Shown: positions 1 to 4,473 of the stretch, in pieces
Position numbering within the stretch: position 1 is the stretch's first letter
Layout: every line of letters starts with the position of its first letter
From: an uncultured Kroppenstedtia sp.
Lineage (GTDB): Bacteria > Bacillota > Bacilli > Thermoactinomycetales > DSM-45169
Direction of reading: 5' to 3'
Length of the DNA stretch: 6,204 bases
NCBI GenBank assembly: GCA_959600065.1
Contig: CAUGKZ010000109.1
Coordinates: forward strand, 1-6,204
The notes under the pieces: generated by a model
Told to the model about the DNA's origin: nothing
Databases searched by the model: none
The model's input: only the letters and a program-made list of their open reading frames with translations
Translations under genes and position numbers: made by a program

Positions 1-2
1 GG

Positions 3-371
3 ACATTTTTTGTTTATGGAGTTTTGGGATTCATTCTTCAGTCGCTGGGACTTCCCTTCCGTGAGGATTACCGACCGGATCAACTCTCCCTTCTGTTCGT
101 GCTTCAAAATTTGGGGATGTTTTTCTTTGTCCAATGGGTTTTTCGTCATATCCAAAAGACGGTTTTCAGTGAAGAAGAGAAGGGCGTCCGGCAGAATTTG
201 AAATTTGGTTTTATCTTTGCGGCGGGATTCGGGTTGCTTGGGTTGTTTGGGTTTTGGCTGGATCGCTGGTTGTCCCTCCCTACCCTCTCCCTGTCTCCGG
301 TGATGAGTATGATCCTGTGGATGGTGTTTTACTCGGTTCACAGGGTGTGGATCAGGAAACTAGATTTTTAA
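3..371 (+). CDS. Integral membrane protein, C-terminal part (5' end outside window)
   Basis: The reading frame is open from the left edge to a TAA at 369-371. The first visible codons (TFFVYGVLGF) already form a hydrophobic helix, so the true start is most likely upstream and only about 122 C-terminal residues are seen. A TTG at 24 could serve as a start, but it would cut that helix and no ribosome binding site precedes it. About four membrane segments are visible: around FFVYGVLGFILQSLGL, LLFVLQNLGMFFFVQWVF, FGFIFAAGFGLLGLFGFW, and a last one containing MSMILWMVFYSV. A basic/acidic loop (RHIQKTVFSEEEKG) lies in the middle and a basic tail (HRVWIRKLDF) at the end. I do not recognise the family and assign no function. 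The stop codon lies inside the 9-bp direct repeat that flanks the mobile element just downstream. Confidence 0.6.
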   Translation, partial: TFFVYGVLGFILQSLGLPFREDYRPDQLSLLFVLQNLGMFFFVQWVFRHIQKTVFSEEEKGVRQNLKFGFIFAAGFGLLGLFGFWLDRWLSLPTLSLSPVMSMILWMVFYSVHRVWIRKLDF

Positions 372-377
372 GCAACT
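369..377 (+). repeat. Left 9-bp direct repeat (putative target-site duplication)
   Basis: TAAGCAACT here is repeated exactly at 624-632, directly outside the two ends of the 246-bp element (CAGG...CCTG). This is the pattern expected of a target-site duplication made at insertion. The first three bases are the stop codon of the upstream membrane protein gene. Confidence 0.65.
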
Positions 378-623
378 CAGGAATAAAGTGGATGATAGGA
401 AGGAAACGACCCTTTCGCTCTTCCTATTGCCCTCATCGTAAAATATGGCTTGAGGGACGGGGCTGGTGGGACGGCTACGATCTCTTGCCAAGAACGCATA
501 GCGAGACCCGGGAGCGGAAAGCGACCCTGGCGAGACTTGTGCCCTATGGGTGCAAAGGCTCTTCACCCTCCCACCTAGACCGACCTGATTTACTCCCTGA
601 AATATGGATAATCAACACGCCTG
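378..623 (+). mobile_element. MITE-like dispersed repeat, copy 1 (246 bp)
   Basis: This is a non-autonomous element with no credible coding content. It begins CAGGAATAAAGTGG and ends AATCAACACGCCTG. The outer four bases are inverted (CAGG/CCTG), followed by a loosely matching GTGGAT/GTTGAT. It is flanked by a perfect 9-bp direct repeat. Copies lie at 2934-3179 (same orientation) and 6143-6204 (inverted, cut by the window). Three structural blocks are visible. First, a 5' hairpin pairs ATAGGAAG (395-402) with CTTCCTAT (420-427). Second, a closing stem pairs GGTGGGA (465-471) with TCCCACC (569-575). Third, the core at 478-567 is 89/90 identical to copy 2 and contains TTGTGCCC-tat-GGGTGCAA (537-555), an 8-bp hairpin if two G-U pairs are allowed. 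A minus-strand frame starting MKSLCTHRAQVS occurs in copies 1 and 2; it probably reflects sequence identity rather than a real protein. I cannot assign the parent transposase family. Confidence 0.72.
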
Positions 624-632
624 TAAGCAACT
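624..632 (+). repeat. Right 9-bp direct repeat (putative target-site duplication)
   Basis: TAAGCAACT, identical to 369-377, follows the CCTG end of repeat copy 1 directly. Removing the element and one repeat would join the membrane protein's stop codon to the VOC gene leader without loss. Confidence 0.65.
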
Positions 633-651
633 GATTCCCTGTTTCAGTTCA

Positions 652-683
652 TTTCCCGGGAAAAGGTATGTGAGAAATCACAT
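652..683 (+). promoter_or_regulatory. Two inverted repeats in the leader of the VOC gene
   Basis: Two perfect inverted repeats lie between the mobile element and the VOC gene. TTTCCCGGGAAA (652-663) is a 12-bp palindrome. ATGTGA-gaaa-TCACAT (668-683) is a 6-bp stem with a GAAA loop, ending 6 nt before the ribosome binding site at 690-696. Either could be a repressor operator or an mRNA hairpin controlling translation. I see no convincing sigma-A promoter here, so the promoter may lie elsewhere or use another sigma factor. The palindromes are seen directly; any role is inference. Confidence 0.35.
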
Positions 684-704
684 CATATGAAGGAGGGGCG
701 AGGG

Positions 705-1156
705 ATGATCTGTGTTGGTTTTTCTCATCTTGATTACAATGTGTCCGATTTGAAAAAAGCGATTAGTTTTTACGATCCACTGATGACGTTTCTCGGATTT
801 GCCAAGGAAATAGAGAACCGGGAGTGGGCTTTGTATGGGAATGGGCGGATGAAATTATGTCTCGTTCAGTGTGAACCGACCTTTGCTGTTGCGGGATTTA
901 TCGGAAACAGCCGGGGTTGAACCATATCGCCTTTCAGGCTGAATGCCAGGAGGATGTGGATCGAACGGCCGCCTTTCTCGAAAAGCGTGGGATTTCCAGG
1001 CTCTATCAAAGTCCGGCGCAATTTCATGAAGAGATGGAATACTATGCGGTCTTTTTTGAAGATCCATTTCGGTTGAAATTGGAAGTGGTGTACAGTCCCT
1101 CATACCTATTCCATTCCAGGCCATCCATTGACACGGGTGCCAATCATCAGTCATAA
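705..1156 (+). pseudogene. VOC (glyoxalase/bleomycin-resistance fold) protein, one-base frameshift
   Basis: The start at 705 is set by AAGGAGG at 690-696, 8 nt upstream. The first segment (MICVGFSHLDYNVSDLKKAI, then SFYDPLMTFLGF) is the typical N-terminal beta-alpha unit of vicinal-oxygen-chelate enzymes. That frame stops at 918-920. The rest continues in another frame as GLNHIAFQAECQEDVDRTAA to LKLEVVYSPSYLF, ending at 1156. One base is missing near 899-902: restoring it (for example C between TTT and ATCGG) gives GFHRKQPGLNHIAF and a protein of about 150 residues, normal for the family. The expected metal ligands survive on both sides of the break: His of SHLDY, His of LNHIAF and Glu of LKLEVV. 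The family includes lactoylglutathione lyases, ring-cleaving dioxygenases and fosfomycin or bleomycin resistance proteins; the substrate cannot be told from sequence. The intact remainder implies a very recent mutation or a sequencing error. Confidence 0.8.
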
Positions 1157-1157
1157 T
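1128..1157 (+). promoter_or_regulatory. Sigma-A-type promoter for the cytochrome oxidase subunit IV gene
   Basis: A perfect -35 box TTGACA (1128-1133) is followed by an 18-bp spacer and CATAAT (1152-1157), a five-of-six match to TATAAT. Transcription would begin near 1164, giving a leader of about 40 nt. The promoter lies inside the last codons of the VOC gene and its -10 box contains that gene's TAA stop (1154-1156). This suggests the oxidase gene is transcribed independently of the broken VOC gene. Confidence 0.6.
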
Positions 1158-1205
1158 TATATAACAATTCCGTGAACGATGCTCAGGAAGGAGTGGGGAA
1201 ACGCC

Positions 1206-1523
1206 ATGGCAGAAACGGAAAAAACCGGAGTGGAACAGAGATCCATGATCCGCAAAGGGCGGGAAGGGGAAGGAAAGTATTTCGGGTCCTTTGTCTGGAT
1301 GCTTCTGTTTACAGGGGTTTCCTTTGCATTGGTGGGAATGAACCTCTTGCCGGGGAATCTGCTCATTCCGGTGATTCTTCTATTGGCTGCCCTGCAGGTC
1401 CTGATGCAACTGTTCAGCTTTATGCACCTCGATTTCAAAGGGTACCTATCCGCGACGGTGTTTATGGGGAGCGGTTGTATCGTCGCCGCAACAGCGATTA
1501 TCGCCATGCTCTTCTGGGTGTAA
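1206..1523 (+). CDS. ctaF: Cytochrome c oxidase subunit IV (caa3-type, CtaF/CyoD-like)
   Basis: A 105-residue membrane protein matching subunit IV of bacterial caa3/quinol oxidases, a small non-catalytic subunit thought to help assemble or stabilise the heme-copper subunit I. A charged cytoplasmic N-terminus (MAETEKTGVEQRSMIRKG) is followed by three membrane helices at about 27-47, 52-73 and 80-103. The family signature QLFSFMHLD sits at residues 68-76, at the end of helix 2. The ATG at 1206 is preferred: AAGGAG (1188-1193) and GGGG (1195-1198) precede it. An in-frame ATG at 1179 would add nine residues (MLRKEWGNA) but would overlap the Shine-Dalgarno sequence. Subunit IV is usually encoded directly after subunits I and III (ctaD, ctaE). 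Here it stands alone with its own promoter and a terminator straight after, so it may be a second or displaced copy. The symbol is given by family resemblance. Confidence 0.83.
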   Translation: MAETEKTGVEQRSMIRKGREGEGKYFGSFVWMLLFTGVSFALVGMNLLPGNLLIPVILLLAALQVLMQLFSFMHLDFKGYLSATVFMGSGCIVAATAIIAMLFWV

Positions 1524-1530
1524 AGATTTC

Positions 1531-1558
1531 AAACCCTCTCCTGTGGGGAGAGGGTTTT
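1531..1558. terminator. Bidirectional rho-independent terminator between convergent genes
   Basis: An 11-bp perfect stem, AAACCCTCTCC (1531-1541) with GGAGAGGGTTT (1547-1557), has a five-base loop and runs into TTTT on the plus strand. On the minus strand the stem is followed by TTTG. It lies 7 nt after the oxidase subunit stop and a few bases past the uppP stop, so it can serve both convergent genes. Confidence 0.85.
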
Positions 1559-1563
1559 CCATG

Positions 1564-2346
1564 TCAAAAGCGGCCAGTCCACTGGAAAAAGAGGACTACG
1601 AATCCCATCGCCCAGACATAGATGGCGAAGATCTTGAGGGAGCCGTGCTTTAGCAGGTTGATCATCCAGCGGACAGCCAGATAGCCAAATAGAGCGGACA
1701 TGAGGGTGGCCATCAATAAGGAGCTGAGCGGAAGCACTTGGGTCTGTCCTGATACTAGATCGACAAACTGCAGGAGCAGGGCTCCGGTGATCGCAGGGAT
1801 CGATAGAAAAAAGGAAAAATGGGCGGCAGTGGATTTGTCGATGCGGCGAAACAAGGCAGCGGCAATCGTGAGTCCGGAGCGGGAGATGGCCGGCAGAATC
1901 GCTGCGCCTTGCCAAACACCGATAAAAGCGGCATCCGCATAAGAAATCTCTTCCAGTTGTTTATAGCCGTGCCGTTTCCAGTTGTCGGAGAGCCACAGGA
2001 TCAGACCGGTAGCGAGGAACTCCCATCCGATGGTGACCCCGGTTTCCGAGATCTCTTCAAAGAAATCTTTAAAAGCGAGTCCGATGATCGCCGTGGGGAG
2101 GGTTCCTGCTAGCAAAAGTCCGCCCATGCGACTGAAGGGATTTTTCAGGAGGAAAAGGATTTCCTCCCGGTATACCACCAAGACAGCGATCAGAGTACCG
2201 AGGTGGAGCATCGTGTCTAGGAACAACCCCGCCTCGTCCAACCCAAACAGATGCCTGCCGAGATACAGATGACCGGTGCTGCTAACGGGCAGGAATTCAG
2301 TCAGTCCCTGGATGATGCCCAACACCGTGGCTTCCAACCAATCCAT
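1564..2346 (-). CDS. uppP: Undecaprenyl-diphosphatase (UppP/BacA)
   Basis: Integral membrane phosphatase that converts undecaprenyl diphosphate to the monophosphate, recycling the lipid carrier of peptidoglycan and wall polymer synthesis; extra copies give bacitracin tolerance. The 260 residues are close to the family norm. Motif 1, QGLTEFLPVSSTGH (13-26), holds catalytic Glu17, the SST triad and His26. Motif 2 is PAISRSG (152-158) with the essential Arg156. FSFFLSIPAITG (177-188) is a further conserved helix. Two differences from the E. coli enzyme stand out: Gln13 replaces the first Glu of its EGLTEF motif, and Ala153 replaces Gly in PGxSRSG. From memory both substitutions occur in other Gram-positive UppP proteins, so I expect activity. 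ATG 2346 follows AAGGGGG at a 6-nt spacing. It lies 38 nt downstream of the redoxin gene on the same strand and is probably co-transcribed with it. Confidence 0.95.
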   Translation of the reverse strand: MDWLEATVLGIIQGLTEFLPVSSTGHLYLGRHLFGLDEAGLFLDTMLHLGTLIAVLVVYREEILFLLKNPFSRMGGLLLAGTLPTAIIGLAFKDFFEEISETGVTIGWEFLATGLILWLSDNWKRHGYKQLEEISYADAAFIGVWQGAAILPAISRSGLTIAAALFRRIDKSTAAHFSFFLSIPAITGALLLQFVDLVSGQTQVLPLSSLLMATLMSALFGYLAVRWMINLLKHGSLKIFAIYVWAMGFVVLFFQWTGRF

Positions 2347-2384
2347 GGAGAACCCCCTTCGCCCATTAGGTGGCGGGTAGAAGA

Positions 2385-2813
2385 TTAAGGATCGAGCAGG
2401 TGACCGATGGTGTTCACCACTTCTATAAACGAGGTCTCTTCGCCAAAACGGCCTGCTAAATTTCCTTCCCGGTCGATCAGGACGGAGGAAGGGACCGAGG
2501 TGAGACCATAGGCGTCATAAGTGGAACGGCCCTCATCCAGCAATACGGGAAAACGGTATCCGCGTTCCTGGATGAAGGGTTTCACCTGCTGGGGATCTGC
2601 CTCCCGGCCTGTAACATTGACCGTGAAAAAGGAAAAACGAGAAGAATCCAGCGAGCGGGCGAAGATTTCCTTCTGGGGGAGGTCCGCCTGGCAAGAGGGA
2701 CACCAAGTTACCCAAAAAGAAAGGAGAATCACCTTTCCTCGCAGATCTTTCAGACAGATCCGATTGTCGTCCAGGTCGGGGAGGCAGAAGTCGGGAGCTT
2801 TCACTGAAGGCAT
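2385..2813 (-). CDS. TlpA/AhpC-TSA-type thiol-disulfide redoxin
   Basis: A 142-residue protein with the thioredoxin fold. The N-terminus VKAPDFCLPDLDD is the peroxiredoxin/TlpA entry strand. The redox site WCPSC (residues 37-41, CxxC at 38-41) follows KVILLSFWVT, and the cis-proline loop is in GLTSVPSSVLIDREGN. The intervening VKPFIQERGYRFPVLLDEG block is typical of the TlpA/ResA group, which reduce or oxidise protein disulfides. The start at 2813 is chosen because AAAGGAGG lies 8 nt upstream; the frame extends to 2864 but without a ribosome binding site. From 2813 there is no signal peptide or membrane anchor, so it is predicted to be cytoplasmic, unlike ResA or StoA. Two extra cysteines (Cys10, Cys20) precede the active site. 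It is the first gene of a likely two-gene unit with uppP. Repeat copy 2 ends about 120 bp upstream of the start. Confidence 0.85.
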   Translation of the reverse strand: MPSVKAPDFCLPDLDDNRICLKDLRGKVILLSFWVTWCPSCQADLPQKEIFARSLDSSRFSFFTVNVTGREADPQQVKPFIQERGYRFPVLLDEGRSTYDAYGLTSVPSSVLIDREGNLAGRFGEETSFIEVVNTIGHLLDP

Positions 2814-2890
2814 GGATCCCACCTCCTTTCCACCTTTTTGATATCTGCAGGAGAGCCAAAGCAAAACGGAGACAGAAAAACCATAGGGCC

Positions 2891-2916
2891 CGGTCCGTTA
2901 TAGGGACTGTTTTTTT
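2891..2916 (+). terminator. Hairpin plus T-run, terminator-like
   Basis: CGGTCC (2891-2896) can pair with GGACTG (2904-2909), one G-T wobble, followed by TTTTTTT (2910-2916). This has terminator geometry on the plus strand, yet no plus-strand gene lies upstream, only the antisense of redoxin-uppP. It might stop transcription coming through from the left, or be chance. The T-run also abuts the possible extended left end of repeat copy 2. Confidence 0.3.
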
Positions 2917-2933
2917 CAGAGCTGTTGATTAAC

Positions 2934-3179
2934 CAGGAAATGGATGGCGCGAACGAAACGATCTTTTCGCTCCTCCCATTACTCCCCCATCGTAAAATAT
3001 GGCTTGAGGGGACGGGGATGGGGGGACGGCTCCGATCTCTTGCAAAGAACGCATAGCGAGACCCGGGAGCGGAAAGCGACCCTGGCGAGACTTGTGCCCT
3101 ATGGGTGCAAAGGCTCTTCACCGTCCCCCCATCCCGACCTGATCTCCTACCTAAAAAATAGGGCTAATCAACACGCCTG
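2934..3179 (+). mobile_element. MITE-like dispersed repeat, copy 2 (246 bp)
   Basis: Same family, orientation and length as copy 1, starting CAGGAAATGGATGG and ending AATCAACACGCCTG. The closing stem is a 15-bp perfect pairing of GGGATGGGGGGACGG (3015-3029) with CCGTCCCCCCATCCC (3121-3135). It encloses the 90-nt conserved core (3033-3122 differs from copy 1 at one base). A 5' hairpin is again present, CGAAA (2954-2958) with TTTCG (2965-2969). The left end may really be at 2917: CAGAGCTGTTGATTAACC (2917-2934) matches the reverse complement of the right end (CAGGCGTGTTGATTAGCC) at 14 of 18 positions, which would be a proper terminal inverted repeat. With that boundary the flanks TGTTTTTTT (2908-2916) and TGCCTTTTT (3180-3188) agree at 7 of 9 bases, a possible decayed target duplication. 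It lies between the divergent redoxin and TPR genes. Confidence 0.7.
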
Positions 3180-3546
3180 TGCCTTTTTAACATGCTTACC
3201 CTAACACAAGGTTCACTTCGAAGTCCATGGGCGTGTCCTCTTTATCTATACATAGTCTCTTGAGGACAAAAGATTCCATCTGTATAAGCCCCGGTTCTCC
3301 ACCATATTCTAGACGTGTTGTGAAAAAGTCGTCATACCTACAGGACACAAGTCGTGCTTAGGGTCTCTTCGCTCCCCATGCTATGCAGGGAGGGTTGGGT
3401 TTCACATGGAGTGATTTTGGATCGGTAGAACAACGAAAACGATAGGTGAAATCCCATCCCACAGGTTATCACAACACTTCGATTGGATGAGTAGAGAGAT
3501 CGCCTTCCGGTTGTCACAAGGTAAGGGACGGGTTCGCCGGCATTTT
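3180..3546. other. Non-coding stretch upstream of the TPR-like gene
   Basis: No credible gene is visible; the long minus-strand frame across it has no ribosome binding site and no family resemblance and overlaps the TPR-like gene. Two small palindromic features occur: ACTTCGAAGT (3215-3224, perfect) and TGTCCTC (3234-3240) with GAGGACA (3262-3268), a 7-bp stem around a 21-nt loop. AAGTCGT is repeated at 3326-3332 and 3349-3355. It may be decayed sequence left by earlier insertions or an unrecognised regulatory region. I see no clear RNA family. Confidence 0.4.
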
Positions 3547-3555
3547 TGCTACAAT
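3547..3555 (+). promoter_or_regulatory. Extended -10 promoter for the TPR-like gene
   Basis: TGCTACAAT is a TG-n extended -10 element with a five-of-six match to TATAAT. The -35 position 17 bp upstream (GACGGG) is poor, as is common for extended -10 promoters. Transcription would start near 3562, just before the palindrome at 3569-3590. Confidence 0.5.
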
Positions 3556-3568
3556 GGAGATAAAAATA

Positions 3569-3590
3569 ACGGTTCGTTGCAACGGACCGT
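3569..3590 (+). promoter_or_regulatory. 22-bp near-perfect palindrome at the transcription start
   Basis: The half-sites ACGGTTCGTTG (3569-3579) and CAACGGACCGT (3580-3590) are exact inverted repeats except for one position, which would still form a G-U pair in RNA. It begins about 7 bp after the predicted start of transcription and ends 9 nt before the ribosome binding site. Its lack of a spacer suits a dimeric DNA-binding repressor better than an mRNA hairpin, but both are possible. Confidence 0.45.
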
Positions 3591-3611
3591 CCTTTGGCTG
3601 GAGGGAGTTGC

Positions 3612-4304
3612 ATGACACATCTGGAGGATCTGAAAGAGTCGGCCCGGCAACAGATCGGGCATTTGTTGCCCAGTAGTATTTTTGACGAGTTCGACCAGTT
3701 GAACTCGCGGATGCTAATCGCTGTCACCTGTATGCAACGGGGATTGAAGGGTCTCGCCTATCCATTGTTTCAATCCATTGCTGAACAGGGTCCCTCTGAG
3801 AATGAAAACCTTCACTTCGCCTATGTACGCAGTCTCGTGGAGATGGCAGAAATGGATGCAGAACAAGAGGATTTTGCACAAGCGGAAAAGAAAATGGACA
3901 CAGCCCTGCAGGAGTTTCCGGAGTCGATGGGGTATATGATGAGCCGGATCCACCTGGAAGTCTACCTCACCTATTATCGTTTCCGTCTGGGTCAAAAAGA
4001 AACGGCCTATGCCGGATTGGAAGAGATCATTCGACAGGAAGAGCAGCGGTTTCGGGAGTTGGGGCCGGAGGATGGGCGCAACCTCGCGGGACCAGGTCTG
4101 TCTTACGCCATACACCAATTAGCCCTGTTTTACGGGGAGGATGGCAATTGGCAACAGGCAGTAGAAACCTTCCGTCGATTGCGGGAAACCGTGGCTGAGG
4201 TGGATGAGATCGCCTGGGGGCAAGGGGAGCGCTTGGCCGAGGCGGGTCGGTATGAGGAGGCTTTCCAGCAGCTAGAGGCCTCCGTCAGTTATCAGGCGGG
4301 TTAG
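3612..4304 (+). CDS. TPR-like helical-repeat protein, function unknown
   Basis: A soluble 230-residue protein, mostly alpha-helical and acidic, with no signal peptide or membrane segment. ATG 3612 is set by GGAGGG (3600-3605) at 6 nt spacing. Helix pairs resembling tetratricopeptide repeats are visible: HFAYVRSLVEMAEMDAEQED then FAQAEKKMDTALQEFPES; YLTYYRFRLGQKETAYAGLE; LSYAIHQLALFYGEDGNWQQ then AVETFRRLRETVAEV; and GERLAEAGRYEEAFQQLEAS. The GNWQQAVETF and GRYEEAFQQL segments have the Gly-x-[Tyr/Trp]-x-x-A pattern of TPR helix junctions. Such proteins are protein-binding scaffolds; in Gram-positives relatives include Rap/NPR-type regulators, but this one is shorter and has no DNA-binding domain, so I do not call it one. 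It is transcribed alone from an extended -10 promoter with a palindrome just downstream. Confidence 0.7.
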   Translation: MTHLEDLKESARQQIGHLLPSSIFDEFDQLNSRMLIAVTCMQRGLKGLAYPLFQSIAEQGPSENENLHFAYVRSLVEMAEMDAEQEDFAQAEKKMDTALQEFPESMGYMMSRIHLEVYLTYYRFRLGQKETAYAGLEEIIRQEEQRFRELGPEDGRNLAGPGLSYAIHQLALFYGEDGNWQQAVETFRRLRETVAEVDEIAWGQGERLAEAGRYEEAFQQLEASVSYQAG

Positions 4305-4458
4305 ATGGGAGTCGATTGAGCCCCGTTGGGGGCGATTGGATCGGCTCAGAGTTATCTCAACCTAAAGGCACGTTGCACAGGGTGACTGGGGAGGAGCGAC
4401 TGTGACAGTTCGGAAAAGCGAAACGTCATGAGACCTCCTTCCCTCCTCACCCTATTCC
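4305..4458 (+). other. Intergenic region between the TPR-like and quinone oxidoreductase genes
   Basis: No gene is seen. Inverted repeats are present: TGAGCC (4317-4322) with GGCTCA (4343-4348), or alternatively GCCCC (4320-4324) with GGGGC (4329-4333). These exclude each other and neither has a T-run, so neither is a standard terminator. CGATTG occurs at 4313-4318 and again at 4334-4339. ACTGTgACAGT (4399-4409) is a perfect palindrome around one base and could be an operator for the downstream gene. I find no strong sigma-A promoter. Confidence 0.35.
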
Positions 4459-4473
4459 AAGGAGGATTCAGTC

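Noticed and set aside
360..566. Minus-strand frame beginning MKSLCTHRAQVS, seen also at 2801-3121
   Set aside because: The shared start and sequence follow from near-identical repeat cores. The frames diverge at the ends, have no ribosome binding site, run into neighbouring unrelated sequence, and the core's conservation fits base pairing better than codons.
585..612. Outward promoter in the tail of repeat copy 1 (CTGATT, then GATAAT)
   Set aside because: The -35 matches at only three of six positions and the -10 is not kept in copies 2 and 3, so the element does not appear to carry a promoter.
378..632. CRISPR or tandem array from the repeated sequence
   Set aside because: The repeats are kilobases apart, one is inverted, and there are no regularly spaced short units.
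1700..2272. Several plus-strand frames antisense to uppP
   Set aside because: They are shadows of a confidently identified enzyme gene and lack start signals of their own.
3338..3727. 129-residue minus-strand frame in the gap and across the start of the TPR-like gene
   Set aside because: No Shine-Dalgarno site, no recognisable domain, and it overlaps the well-supported plus-strand gene in antisense.
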